Part shown: positions 42,845 to 54,627 of the stretch, one piece after another
Position numbering within the stretch: position 1 is the first letter of the stretch
How the letters are laid out: each line of letters starts with the position of its first letter
Source: Nitricoxidireducens sp046726235
GTDB lineage: Bacteria; Pseudomonadota; Gammaproteobacteria; Burkholderiales; Rhodocyclaceae
Length of the DNA stretch: 64,000 bases
Direction: 5' to 3'
Assembly (NCBI GenBank): GCA_046726235.1
Contig: JBKPAD010000012.1
Coordinates: forward strand, 1-64,000
Position numbers and translations under genes: made by a program
The notes under the pieces: generated by a model
Told to the model about the DNA's origin: nothing
What the model saw: the letters and a program-made list of their open reading frames with translations, nothing else
Database searches by the model: none

Positions 42845-45334
42845 TCAGCAGTCGAAGAGCGCCGCGGTCTGTCCGGCCTTTGCGCGGGGCTCGGCAGCCG
42901 TCGCCGCCGTCAGTTCGGCGACGTTGGCGTTGAGGAGGTCGAGATCGATCGGCTTGTGCTGCACGCGTACGCCCTTGCCGGTCATGCGGCGCAGCACCTT
43001 CGGGGCGGTGTCGCCGGTGATGATGAGCGCCGGAATCTCCGTTCCGAACGCCTCGCGCACCGCGGAGATCACTTCGAAGCCGGTCTTGCGGCCGGTCAGC
43101 CGGTAATCGGAGATGACGATGTCGGGCGCGCATCCGCCGAGCGCCGCCAGCAGCTCCCGGCGCGTCGCGGCAGAGACGACCTCGTGACCGGCGTCGCGCA
43201 GCGCGAAGTCGAGCGCGTGGCGCACGGTCGGGCTGTCGTCGACGAGGCCGATGCGCAGCCTGCGCTGCGGTTGCGGCGAGGGAACGCGTGCGGCGATGTC
43301 GCGGCCGGGCGGCAACTCGAGCGCGAACAGCGAGCCGCGGCCTACACGCGAAGCGACGCGCAGCTGCAGGCCGAGCAGCGCTGCCGTCTTGGCGACGATG
43401 GTCAGGCCGAGCCCGCTGCCCTTGTCGTGCTCGGCGCCGGTGCGCAACTGGGTGAATTCCTCGAACACGGTCGCGGTCTTGTCGTCCGGAATGCCGATGC
43501 CGGTGTCCCAGACCTCGATCCAGACTTTGCCGTCGCGACGGCGGCAGCCGACCAGCACGCCGCCGGACTCGGTGTAACGCACCGCGTTCGCGACCAGGTT
43601 GCCGACCATGCGGTGGAACAGCACCGGGTCCGTTCGCGCGGCCAGACGCCACGGAGCGCAGCGCAGGAAGATGCCCTTCGCCGCGGCCTTCGGCGCGTAG
43701 GCGGAGGCGATGCGGCCGAGCATCTCGTCGACGGCGAAATCGACGACGTTCGGCTTGACGACCCCCGCCTCGAGCTTGCTGAGGTCGAGCAGGTCGGAGA
43801 GCATCTCGCTGAGGCTGCCGACGCAGGCGCGCATGTTGGCGACGAGGTCCGCCTCGCCCGGTCCGACGCGGCCCGCGAGCACGCCGACATACAGCGCCAG
43901 GGCCGAGAGCGGCTGGCGCAGGTCGTGGCTCGCCGCCGCGAGGAAGCGCGACTTGGCGTCGTTGGCGCGCTCGGCCTCGGCCTTGGCCGCCTGGAGGTCG
44001 TTCTCCACGCGCAGGCGCTCGGTCATGTCGACACAGGAGCCGACATAGCCGAGGAATTCGCCGTCGGGACCGACATGCGGCAGGCCGCGATCCAGCAGCC
44101 AGCGGTATTCGCCGTCGGCGCGGCGCAGTCGGTATTCCATCTCGAAGCCGAGGCGGCTGTCGAAGGCCTGCGTGTAGACCTGCCTGCAGTGATCGAGATC
44201 TTCGGGATGCACGCCCTCGAGCCAGCCGTCACCGAGTTCCTGCTCGAGGCTGCGCCCGCGGAACGCCAGCCATTGCTCGTTGACCCAGGTGCATCGCTTG
44301 TCCGGCCCCGCGAGCCAGATGTAGGCCGGCGCCGAATCGGCCATGGCGCGGAAGCGCGCCTCGCTGGCGACGGCCTGCGCGGTGCGCTCGGCGACGCGCT
44401 GCTCGAGTTCGGCGTTGAGTTCGAAGAGGCGCTGGCGCTCGGCGCGCACCACCGAGTTGGCCTGCACCAGCTCGGCCGTGCGCAGCTTGACGAGGCGGCG
44501 CAGCGTCGTGGTCCACAAGGCCAGCACTGCGAGGACCAGCGTGATGCCGGCGACGCCCGCGACGGCGTAGCGCACCGGAAACATCGCCGGCTCGTGGATC
44601 TCGAGCCACTCGCGATAGAGCTCGTCATACCGGCCGCTCTGCTTGACGTGGGCCAGCGCGCGGTCGAGGCGGTCGCGCGTCGCCATGTCGCCCTTGCGCA
44701 CGGCGAAACAGAACTCGCGCCGGTATTCTGAAAGCAGCGGGCCGCTCTCGACGGCGCCGAGCAGTTCCGTCTTGCGCAGCACCATGCGCCCCTGCAGCAG
44801 GGGGGCCAGCAGCGCGTCATGGTGCCCCGAGGCGAGCAGGCGCATGCCGTCGGCCAGGCTATCGACGATGAAAAGCTGGCGATCGAAGCCGCGGCCGAGC
44901 AGCTCATGGTGCCCGGCGTCGGAGCGCACGACGATGATGCTGCGCGCGCGCGCCTGCTCGATGGTCTCGATCTTCGGCTCGCCCTTGCGGACGAAGAAGC
45001 TGTCGTAACCGATGGTATGCGGCCGGGTCAGCTCGACGAGGACTTCCCGTTCGGGCATGCGCGCGACCAGCGGCAGCGCATGGTATTCGCCGCCAACCAG
45101 GCCGCGCCAGACGGTGTCCCACGGCCCCGGCACGAACTCGACGTCGATGCCGGCTTCCTTCGCTACGGCGCGCATGAGTTCGACGGCGAAGCCGGTCGCG
45201 CGGCCCTCGGCGTCGACGTCGGCGAACGGCGGGAAGTCGACCTCGCTGCCGACCCGCAGCGGCTTGCCGTCCGCCAACGCCTGCGCCGCCAGGCTGAAGG
45301 CTAGGCAGGCGACGACCAGCAGGCGCCGCATCAT
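42845..45334 (-). CDS. Hybrid sensor histidine kinase with periplasmic binding-protein sensor, PAS and receiver domains
   Basis: An 829-aa protein. Domains in order: signal peptide (1-22); family 3 solute-binding domain (about 25-250, GSEVDFPPFADVDAEGRATG); transmembrane segment (about 258-280); coiled coil; PAS domain (about 340-455); HisKA with H-box AAASHDLRQPLSALALYV; HATPase (GNLVANAVRYT, DTGIGIP, GSGLGLTI); and a C-terminal receiver (VDDSPTVRHA, phospho-acceptor Asp in IVISDYRLTG). Its start overlaps the stop of the HDOD gene by one base, so the two are coupled. The ligand is probably a small metabolite such as an amino acid (inference). Confidence 0.9.
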   Translation of the reverse strand: MMRRLLVVACLAFSLAAQALADGKPLRVGSEVDFPPFADVDAEGRATGFAVELMRAVAKEAGIDVEFVPGPWDTVWRGLVGGEYHALPLVARMPEREVLVELTRPHTIGYDSFFVRKGEPKIETIEQARARSIIVVRSDAGHHELLGRGFDRQLFIVDSLADGMRLLASGHHDALLAPLLQGRMVLRKTELLGAVESGPLLSEYRREFCFAVRKGDMATRDRLDRALAHVKQSGRYDELYREWLEIHEPAMFPVRYAVAGVAGITLVLAVLALWTTTLRRLVKLRTAELVQANSVVRAERQRLFELNAELEQRVAERTAQAVASEARFRAMADSAPAYIWLAGPDKRCTWVNEQWLAFRGRSLEQELGDGWLEGVHPEDLDHCRQVYTQAFDSRLGFEMEYRLRRADGEYRWLLDRGLPHVGPDGEFLGYVGSCVDMTERLRVENDLQAAKAEAERANDAKSRFLAAASHDLRQPLSALALYVGVLAGRVGPGEADLVANMRACVGSLSEMLSDLLDLSKLEAGVVKPNVVDFAVDEMLGRIASAYAPKAAAKGIFLRCAPWRLAARTDPVLFHRMVGNLVANAVRYTESGGVLVGCRRRDGKVWIEVWDTGIGIPDDKTATVFEEFTQLRTGAEHDKGSGLGLTIVAKTAALLGLQLRVASRVGRGSLFALELPPGRDIAARVPSPQPQRRLRIGLVDDSPTVRHALDFALRDAGHEVVSAATRRELLAALGGCAPDIVISDYRLTGRKTGFEVISAVREAFGTEIPALIITGDTAPKVLRRMTGKGVRVQHKPIDLDLLNANVAELTAATAAEPRAKAGQTAALFDC

Positions 45335-46215
45335 CAGTCGGCGGCGTCCACCACCGGAGCGCAACTCTCGCCGAGGCGGGCGAGATCGTCTTCCCCGATG
45401 CCGAGGACTTCCAGGCAACGCGCGCCCAGCTTGCTCCACTCCTGCGTCTGGCTTTGCCCGGTGCGCTGCTGGATCAGGTGCTCGGCTAGTTGCGACACGG
45501 CGATCAGCTTGCGCGGAACGGCCGCCAGCGGCGAATCGGCCAGCAACGAATCGGGATCGTGGTGATGCGCGATGGCGACGCCGAATTCATCGGGCAGCAG
45601 CCAGCCGGCGGCGAGTTCGGCGCCGATGCTGGCGTGGTTGGTCTGCAGCAGTTCATCCTCGATGGCCGTGAAGCTGCGGTCCTTCTCCTGGTTCGCCTTC
45701 TTCAGCACCTCGCGGTACTCGGGGAACGGCATCATCAGCACCGGGATGCCGCAGTCGCGGAACAGGCCGAAGGTATAGGCGTCGTCGGCACGCAGGCGCA
45801 GGCCGTCGATCTGCTGCGTCAGCCACCCCGACAGGCGCGCGATGCGCGCCGAGGCGCTCCAGAAGCGCTCGAAGGTCGCGGTGGGCGGGAAGATCTGGCG
45901 CAGCGCGAGGCCGGCGATGGTGCGTCCTGCGACCTTGAGGCCCAGCACGATCAGCGCCTCGTTGACGGAGCGCACGCGGCAGCCGAAACCGAAGTACGGG
46001 GAGTTCGCCGTCTTGATCAGGCCGGCGACCAGGCTGACGTCGGAGCCGATGGTCGTCGCCAGCATCTTGAAGTCGGGCTCGTCCCTGCCCATCTCGGCGT
46101 TGACGCGATTCAGGATCTCGGGACGCGGCGGAATGCCGATGTCCCGCACCTGGGCGACGAACATCGTGGCGATATCCGACGACGAGTTGTTTTCGGCTTC
46201 GCTCATTGGACGCAT
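45334..46215 (-). CDS. HDOD-domain signalling protein
   Basis: About 293 aa. An HDOD domain spans residues about 25-220 (IPPRPEILNRVNAEMGRDEP, LIKTANSPYFGF and a conserved helical core), a fold found in bacterial signal-transduction proteins related to HD phosphodiesterases but usually without activity. Translationally coupled to the downstream hybrid kinase. ATGs at 46215 and 46206 both lie within 16 nt of the mature 3' end of tRNA-Val(TAC), and neither has a Shine-Dalgarno, so translation may be nearly leaderless after tRNA processing. Confidence 0.85.
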   Translation of the reverse strand: MRPMSEAENNSSSDIATMFVAQVRDIGIPPRPEILNRVNAEMGRDEPDFKMLATTIGSDVSLVAGLIKTANSPYFGFGCRVRSVNEALIVLGLKVAGRTIAGLALRQIFPPTATFERFWSASARIARLSGWLTQQIDGLRLRADDAYTFGLFRDCGIPVLMMPFPEYREVLKKANQEKDRSFTAIEDELLQTNHASIGAELAAGWLLPDEFGVAIAHHHDPDSLLADSPLAAVPRKLIAVSQLAEHLIQQRTGQSQTQEWSKLGARCLEVLGIGEDDLARLGESCAPVVDAAD

Positions 46216-46221
46216 GGCGGG

Positions 46222-46297
46222 TGGTGGGTGCTGAGGGGCTCGAACCCCCGACATTCGCCGTGTAAAGGCGACGCTCTACCAACTGAGCTAAGCACCC
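46222..46297 (-). tRNA. tRNA-Val(TAC)
   Basis: A 76-nt cloverleaf with encoded CCA. Acceptor stem GGGTGCT/AGCACCC; anticodon arm TCGCC-TTTACAC-GGCGA gives anticodon TAC. It lies between the lon terminator and the HDOD gene on the same strand. Confidence 0.95.
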
Positions 46298-46322
46298 GCG
46301 GGAAGCGGATTTTAGCAGCTAA

Positions 46323-46350
46323 AACAAAGCCGCCCGGAGGCGGCTTTGTT
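46323..46350 (-). terminator. lon terminator
   Basis: On the minus strand AACAAAGCCGCC-TCCG-GGCGGCTTTGTT followed by TTAGC, a 12-bp stem starting 21 nt after the lon stop and lying before tRNA-Val(TAC). Confidence 0.85.
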
Positions 46351-46370
46351 CGGGTGCGGCAATGCCTGCG

Positions 46371-48788
<2,418 letters not shown>

Positions 48789-48821
48789 TATGTGTTTCCT
48801 TCGCGTTGAGACTCATCGCCC

Positions 48822-48850
48822 ATGTGAGGGCATGGTCGGGACACTTCAAG
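48822..48850 (-). promoter_or_regulatory. Possible sigma-32 promoter of lon
   Basis: On the minus strand CTTGAA (48850-48845), a 14-bp spacer, then CCCTCACAT, resembling the heat-shock consensus CTTGAA / CCCCATnT. It lies about 35 bp before the lon ATG, and lon is a classic heat-shock gene. Confidence 0.45.
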
Positions 48851-48861
48851 CGCAGCGACGC

Positions 48862-48878
48862 AAAAAGCCTTCTCGGCT

Positions 48879-48881
<3 letters not shown>
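48862..48881 (-). terminator. clpX terminator overlapping its stop codon
   Basis: On the minus strand the TAA stop runs into AAAGCC-GAGAA-GGCTTT followed by TT, a short hairpin with a U-tract separating clpX from the lon promoter. Confidence 0.65.
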
Positions 48882-50141
<1,260 letters not shown>

Positions 50142-50169
50142 GGCCTTCTCCGTCGTTCGTGCGCGCCGC

Positions 50170-50802
50170 TCAGGCTGCCGGCGCCGCTTCGCCGCGGTTG
50201 GAGATCACCTTGTCGACGAGGCCGTAGCTCACGGCGGCCTCGGCCGACAGGAAGTTGTCGCGATCGGTGTCGCGCTCGATGCGCTCGATCGGCTGGCCGG
50301 TGTGCTTGGCCAGCATCTCGTTCAGGCGCTGCTTGAGGAACAGGATTTCCTTGGCGTGGATCTCGATGTCCGAAGCCTGGCCCTGGAAACCGCCCATCGG
50401 CTGGTGAATCATGACGCGCGAGTTGGGCAGGCAGAAGCGCTTGTCCTTGGCACCGGCCGCCAGCAGGAAGGCGCCCATCGAGGCGGCCTGGCCGATGCAC
50501 AGCGTCGACACGTCGGGCTTGATGAACTGCATGGTGTCGTAGATCGCCATGCCTGCCGTCACCGACCCGCCCGGCGAGTTGATGTAGAAGTAGATGTCCT
50601 TGTCGGGGTTCTCCGACTCGAGGAACAGCAGCTGGGCGACGACGAGGTTCGCCGAGATGTCGTTGACCGGCCCGACGAGGAACACCACGCGCTCCTTCAG
50701 CAGGCGCGAGTAGATGTCGTAGGCGCGCTCGCCGCGGCCGCTGGTCTCGATGACCATCGGCACCAGGCCGATCGCCTGCGCGTCGAGGCCGCCCTGCATC
50801 AT
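50170..50802 (-). CDS. clpP: ATP-dependent Clp protease proteolytic subunit ClpP
   Basis: A 210-aa serine protease subunit that forms the tetradecameric chamber. Catalytic Ser109 in GQAASMGAFL and His133 in VMIHQPMGG, with Asp downstream near ERDTDRDNF. The start was set at ATGATG (MMQGGLDAQ) to match family length; an in-frame GTG at 50823 overlaps the tig stop by 4 nt and is a possible coupled start adding 7 residues. Confidence 0.95.
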   Translation of the reverse strand: MMQGGLDAQAIGLVPMVIETSGRGERAYDIYSRLLKERVVFLVGPVNDISANLVVAQLLFLESENPDKDIYFYINSPGGSVTAGMAIYDTMQFIKPDVSTLCIGQAASMGAFLLAAGAKDKRFCLPNSRVMIHQPMGGFQGQASDIEIHAKEILFLKQRLNEMLAKHTGQPIERIERDTDRDNFLSAEAAVSYGLVDKVISNRGEAAPAA

Positions 50803-50819
50803 CGCGTCGGGCCGCGCGA

Positions 50820-52130
50820 TCACGCTGCGTTACCCATGAGTTCGTCGAAGGGCACCGGCTTCTCGGTCACCTTGGCCTTGCCGAGCACCCATTCCACGAC
50901 GTTGTTTTCCATCACCAGCGCCTCCGCTTCGGCCAGCCGCTGCGGCTGCGAGTAATACCAGCGCACGACTTCGGCCGGATCCTCGAAGGTCGCGGCGAAG
51001 TCGTCGACGATTGCGCGCACCTGCTCCGGCTTGGCGTGCAGATCCTGCTTCTGCACCAGTTCGGCAAGAATCAGTCCCAGCTTGACGCGGCGCGTCGCGG
51101 AATCGGTGAACCACGACGGCTGGACCGGAATGTTGTTCCCCGCCATGCCGCGCTGCTGCAGGTCCTTGAGGGCATTTTCGGCCATCTGCTGCGACTCGGC
51201 CTCGATCAGCGCGGCCGGCACCTCGATCGGCGTGGCGGCGATCAGCGCATCCATGACCTGGTTCTTGACCTTGGCCTGGAGGCGCTTCTTGACCTCGCGC
51301 TCGAGGTTGCTGCGCACTTCGCTGCGCATCTTGGCGAGGTCGCCGTCCTTGACGCCGAGCGACTTGGCGAACTCGGCATTCACCTCCGGCAGCACGGGCT
51401 TTTCGACCTTCTTCACGGTGATGTCGAACTGCACGGTCTGGCCGGCGAGGTCGGCAGCGTGGTAATCGGCCGGGAAGGCGACGTCGAAGGTCTTGCTCAC
51501 GCCCTCGGTCAGGCCGACGAGGTTGGTCTCGAAGTCCGGCACCATCATGCCGCCGCCGACGGAGACGGCGTAGTCGGTGGCCTTGCCGCCCACGAACTCC
51601 TCGCCGTTCTTGCGGCCGGTGAAATCGATCACGAGGCGGTCATCCTTCTGCGAAGGACGGTCCGCGGGTTCGAAGACGGTGCGTTGCTTGCGCAGCACCT
51701 CGATGGTCTTGTCCACTTCGGCTTCGGTGACTTCGAGCAGGGGCTTCTCGATCGACTGGGTGGCGACATCGCCGACGACAACGTCGGGATAGACCTCGAA
51801 CACGGCGGAAAATTCAAACGCCTCGGCGCTGCCCTGCTTGGGCTCGATGCGCGGGTAGCCGGCGACGCGCAGGTTCTGCTCGCGCACCTTCTCCCCGAAA
51901 GCCTTCTCGACGGCGGCGCCGATCGCCTCGGAGCGGGCCTGGCCGCCGTACTGCTGTGCGACCATCTTGAACGGCACCTTGCCCGGCCGGAAGCCCGCCA
52001 TCTTGACGGTCTTCGACATCTGGCGCAGGCGCTGCTCGACCTGCTTCTCGACTTCCGCCATGGGAACGCTCATGTCGATGCGGCGTTCGAGCGAACTCGC
52101 GGCGGGGCTCGTTGGGGTTTCCGTTTGCAT
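50820..52130 (-). CDS. tig: Trigger factor, ribosome-associated chaperone and prolyl isomerase
   Basis: A 436-aa protein. The N-terminal ribosome-binding domain contains the signature GFRPGKVP (about residues 46-53), the middle is an FKBP-type isomerase domain (DDRLVIDFTGRKNGEEFVGG), and the C-terminal helical arms form the chaperone cradle. First protein gene of the tig-clpP-clpX cluster, directly downstream of tRNA-Leu(TAG). Length is normal. Confidence 0.96.
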   Translation of the reverse strand: MQTETPTSPAASSLERRIDMSVPMAEVEKQVEQRLRQMSKTVKMAGFRPGKVPFKMVAQQYGGQARSEAIGAAVEKAFGEKVREQNLRVAGYPRIEPKQGSAEAFEFSAVFEVYPDVVVGDVATQSIEKPLLEVTEAEVDKTIEVLRKQRTVFEPADRPSQKDDRLVIDFTGRKNGEEFVGGKATDYAVSVGGGMMVPDFETNLVGLTEGVSKTFDVAFPADYHAADLAGQTVQFDITVKKVEKPVLPEVNAEFAKSLGVKDGDLAKMRSEVRSNLEREVKKRLQAKVKNQVMDALIAATPIEVPAALIEAESQQMAENALKDLQQRGMAGNNIPVQPSWFTDSATRRVKLGLILAELVQKQDLHAKPEQVRAIVDDFAATFEDPAEVVRWYYSQPQRLAEAEALVMENNVVEWVLGKAKVTEKPVPFDELMGNAA

Positions 52131-52194
52131 GAAAAATCCTTGAAATTCCAGTGGGGTTCGGGCGCTGCGGCCCTTCAGGCGAGGAGCTGCGGAC

Positions 52195-52279
52195 TGGTGC
52201 GAAGGAAGGGACTCGAACCCTTACGCCTCGCGGCGCTGGAACCTAAATCCAGTGCGTCTACCAATTCCGCCACCTTCGC
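52195..52279 (-). tRNA. tRNA-Leu(TAG)
   Basis: An 85-nt class II tRNA with a long variable arm and encoded CCA. Acceptor GCGAAGG/CCTTCGC; anticodon arm CTGGA-TTTAGGT-TCCAG gives anticodon TAG. It lies 64 bp upstream of tig on the same strand, as in many proteobacteria. Confidence 0.95.
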
Positions 52280-52318
52280 GCGTTGCCGCCGGATTCTACC
52301 CGATTCACCCGGCGACTG

Positions 52319-52861
52319 TCAGGGCGCCGGCCGGGCCGGTCCCGCGCCGCCGGGGCGCGCCAGGGGCGTGCCGGCGCAGTTCGTCATGTGGCATTCGAGG
52401 AAGCGCTCCGCGGCGGGATCGCCGCCGACGCGGCGCAGCACTTCGAGCGCCAGGCGGTCGGCCTCGATCTCCTGCTGCGGCGGCTTTTCCCACTCCAGCG
52501 TGACGCCGGTGCCGGAGGCGCCGTGATGCCGCAAGGCCACGTGCGCCATCTCGTGCGCCAGCACGGCGCGGGCCGCGGCCCGGTCGCCGCAAACGGCCGT
52601 CGTGCGCAGGCGGATGCGGCCGCCGGGCGTGGCGTCGCCGAGCACCTCGCCGGGCTGGCGGAAGCCGCCGGCACGCATTTCGCCGTCGAGCTGGATGCGT
52701 ACCTCCGGCCGATGGCCCAGCGCGGCGAAGCCCGGCAGCAGCTCCTGCGCGTGGCTGTTCATGCGCTGCAGGCAGGCGGCTTGGGCGGGCGACTGCGGAG
52801 GCGCCACGGCGCAGCCGGCCAGCAGGCTCAACAAGGCGATCACGGGTAGGCGGAACCTCAT
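52319..52861 (-). CDS. Lipoprotein with an M48-like zinc protease motif
   Basis: A 180-aa protein. The signal peptide ends in lipobox LLAGC (Cys17). HEMAH at residues 103-107 is a zinc-protease motif and EIEADRLALE supplies the third ligand. The C-terminus is Pro/Gly-rich after a Cys pair (CHMTNC). The start was chosen at the ATG giving a proper lipoprotein signal; the longer open frame has no support. Likely periplasmic or outer-membrane quality control (inference). Divergent from hpnC. Confidence 0.75.
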   Translation of the reverse strand: MRFRLPVIALLSLLAGCAVAPPQSPAQAACLQRMNSHAQELLPGFAALGHRPEVRIQLDGEMRAGGFRQPGEVLGDATPGGRIRLRTTAVCGDRAAARAVLAHEMAHVALRHHGASGTGVTLEWEKPPQQEIEADRLALEVLRRVGGDPAAERFLECHMTNCAGTPLARPGGAGPARPAP

Positions 52862-52978
52862 GGGGTCGCAGGATAACGCGCTCGGTCCGATCCGAACACC
52901 TGTCGGTCCGGCAGGTTTGGCACAAGGCGGCCATGACGCTATAGTGCGCACGCCCGCGCCGGACGCGGGTCCGCGCCC

Positions 52979-53797
52979 ATGTCCGTCGACCATTACGAAA
53001 ACTTCCCCGTCGCCTCCATGCTGCTGCCGCCCGCCTTGCGCGAGCCGGTGGCCGCGATCTACGTCTTCGCGCGCAGCGCCGACGATTTCGCCGACGAGGG
53101 CAGCCTCGCGCCCGAGGAGCGCCTGCGCCTGCTCGGCGAATACGGGCGCGAACTCGATGCGATCGAGACCGGCGCGCCGACGACGCATCCCGTCTTCCTG
53201 CGCCTGCGCCCGGTCATCGCCGAGTATGGCCTGCCGCTCGGGCTGTTCCGCGACCTGCTCGACGCCTTCGCCCAGGACGTCGTCAAGGCGCGCTACGAGA
53301 CCTGGGCCGAACTGCTCGATTACTGCCGCCGCTCGGCCGATCCGGTCGGCCGCCTGCTGCTGCACCTGTTCGGCGCCGCGACGCCGGAAAACCTGCGCCG
53401 CTCCGACTGCGTCTGTTCCGCGCTGCAACTGATCAACCACTGGCAGGACGTCGCCATCGACTGGGCCAAGCCGCGCGTCTATCTGCCGCAGGAAGACCTC
53501 GACCGCTACGGCGTCGCCGACGCGCAGATCGAGGCCGCCTTCTGCGACGAGAAGTGGCGCGCACTGATGCGCTTCGAGGTCGACCGCGCGCGCGCCGTGA
53601 TGCTCGAAGGCGCGCCGCTCGGCAGCGACCTGCCGGGCCGCATCGGCCTCGAGATCCGCGCCATCGTCGCCGGCGGGCTGCGCATCCTCGAGAAGATCGA
53701 GGCCGTCGACTACGACGTCTTCCGCCGCCGTCCGGTGCTCGAAAAATCCGACTGGCTGCGCGTGATGTGGCGCGCCGCCTTCCGCTCCGCCCGATGA
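52979..53797 (+). CDS. hpnC: Hydroxysqualene synthase HpnC
   Basis: A 272-aa squalene/phytoene synthase-family enzyme that converts presqualene diphosphate to hydroxysqualene in the three-step bacterial squalene route. It has the Asp-rich motif SADDFADE (residues 33-40) and NHWQDVAIDWAK. The PRVYLPQEDLDRYGV segment is typical of the family. Overlaps hpnD by 4 nt (ATGA). Confidence 0.92.
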   Translation: MSVDHYENFPVASMLLPPALREPVAAIYVFARSADDFADEGSLAPEERLRLLGEYGRELDAIETGAPTTHPVFLRLRPVIAEYGLPLGLFRDLLDAFAQDVVKARYETWAELLDYCRRSADPVGRLLLHLFGAATPENLRRSDCVCSALQLINHWQDVAIDWAKPRVYLPQEDLDRYGVADAQIEAAFCDEKWRALMRFEVDRARAVMLEGAPLGSDLPGRIGLEIRAIVAGGLRILEKIEAVDYDVFRRRPVLEKSDWLRVMWRAAFRSAR

Positions 53798-54627
53798 CGC
53801 CCGACGAATACTGCGAACAGAAGGCCGCCGCCAGCGGCTCGAGCTTCTATTACAGCTTCCGTTTCCTGCCGCGCGAGAAGCGGCAGGCGATCACCGCGCT
53901 CTACGCCTTCTGCCGCGAGGTGGACGACGCCGTCGACGAGTGCTCCGACGCCGGCGTCGCGCGCATGAAGCTGGCCTGGTGGCGCACCGAGGTGGCTGCA
54001 CTCTACGCCGGCACGCCGACGCATCCGGTGACGCAGGCGCTGGCGATCTCCTTGCAGCGCTTCGCCCTGCCGCAGGAGCAGCTGGGCGAGATCATCGACG
54101 GCATGGAGATGGACCTCGACCACGACCGCTACGCCGATTTCAAGGCGCTGCATCTCTACTGCTACCGCGTCGCCAGCGTCGTCGGCCTGCTCGCCGCCGA
54201 GATCTTCGGCTACACGGACCGGCGCACGCAGAAGTACGCGCACGACCTCGGCCTCGCCTTCCAGCTCACCAACATTATCCGCGACGTCGGCGAGGACGCG
54301 CGCCGCGGCCGCATCTACCTGCCCCAAGACGAACTGGCGCGCTTCGGCGTCAGCGAGGCCGACATCCTCGCCAGCCGCCACACCGACGGCTTCACGCGCC
54401 TGATGGACTTCCAGGTCGCCCGCGCACAGGAGTGCTACGAGCGCGCCTTCGCGCAACTGCCGCAGGCCGACCGCCGCAGCCAGGTCGCCGGCCTGATCAT
54501 GGCGGCGATCTATCGCACCACGCTCGACGAGATCGTCAAGGACGGCTGCCGCGTGCTCACGCACCGCGTCTCGCTGCCGCCGCTGCGCAAGCTGTGGATC
54601 GCGGCCCGGACATGGCTGGCCGCGTAG
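53794..54627 (+). CDS. hpnD: Presqualene diphosphate synthase HpnD
   Basis: A 277-aa enzyme that condenses two farnesyl diphosphates to presqualene diphosphate. Both Asp-rich magnesium-binding motifs are present: REVDDAVDEC (D44, D45, D48) and NIIRDVGEDARRGR. The start MTPDEYCEQK is set by the ATGA overlap with hpnC; the frame is open upstream inside hpnC. Middle gene of the hpnCDE operon. Confidence 0.93.
   Translation: MTPDEYCEQKAAASGSSFYYSFRFLPREKRQAITALYAFCREVDDAVDECSDAGVARMKLAWWRTEVAALYAGTPTHPVTQALAISLQRFALPQEQLGEIIDGMEMDLDHDRYADFKALHLYCYRVASVVGLLAAEIFGYTDRRTQKYAHDLGLAFQLTNIIRDVGEDARRGRIYLPQDELARFGVSEADILASRHTDGFTRLMDFQVARAQECYERAFAQLPQADRRSQVAGLIMAAIYRTTLDEIVKDGCRVLTHRVSLPPLRKLWIAARTWLAA

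Noticed and set aside
52862..53440. N-terminal extension of the lipoprotein protease across hpnC
   Set aside because: The open frame continues antisense to hpnC, but the lipoprotein signal at 52861 fixes the start.
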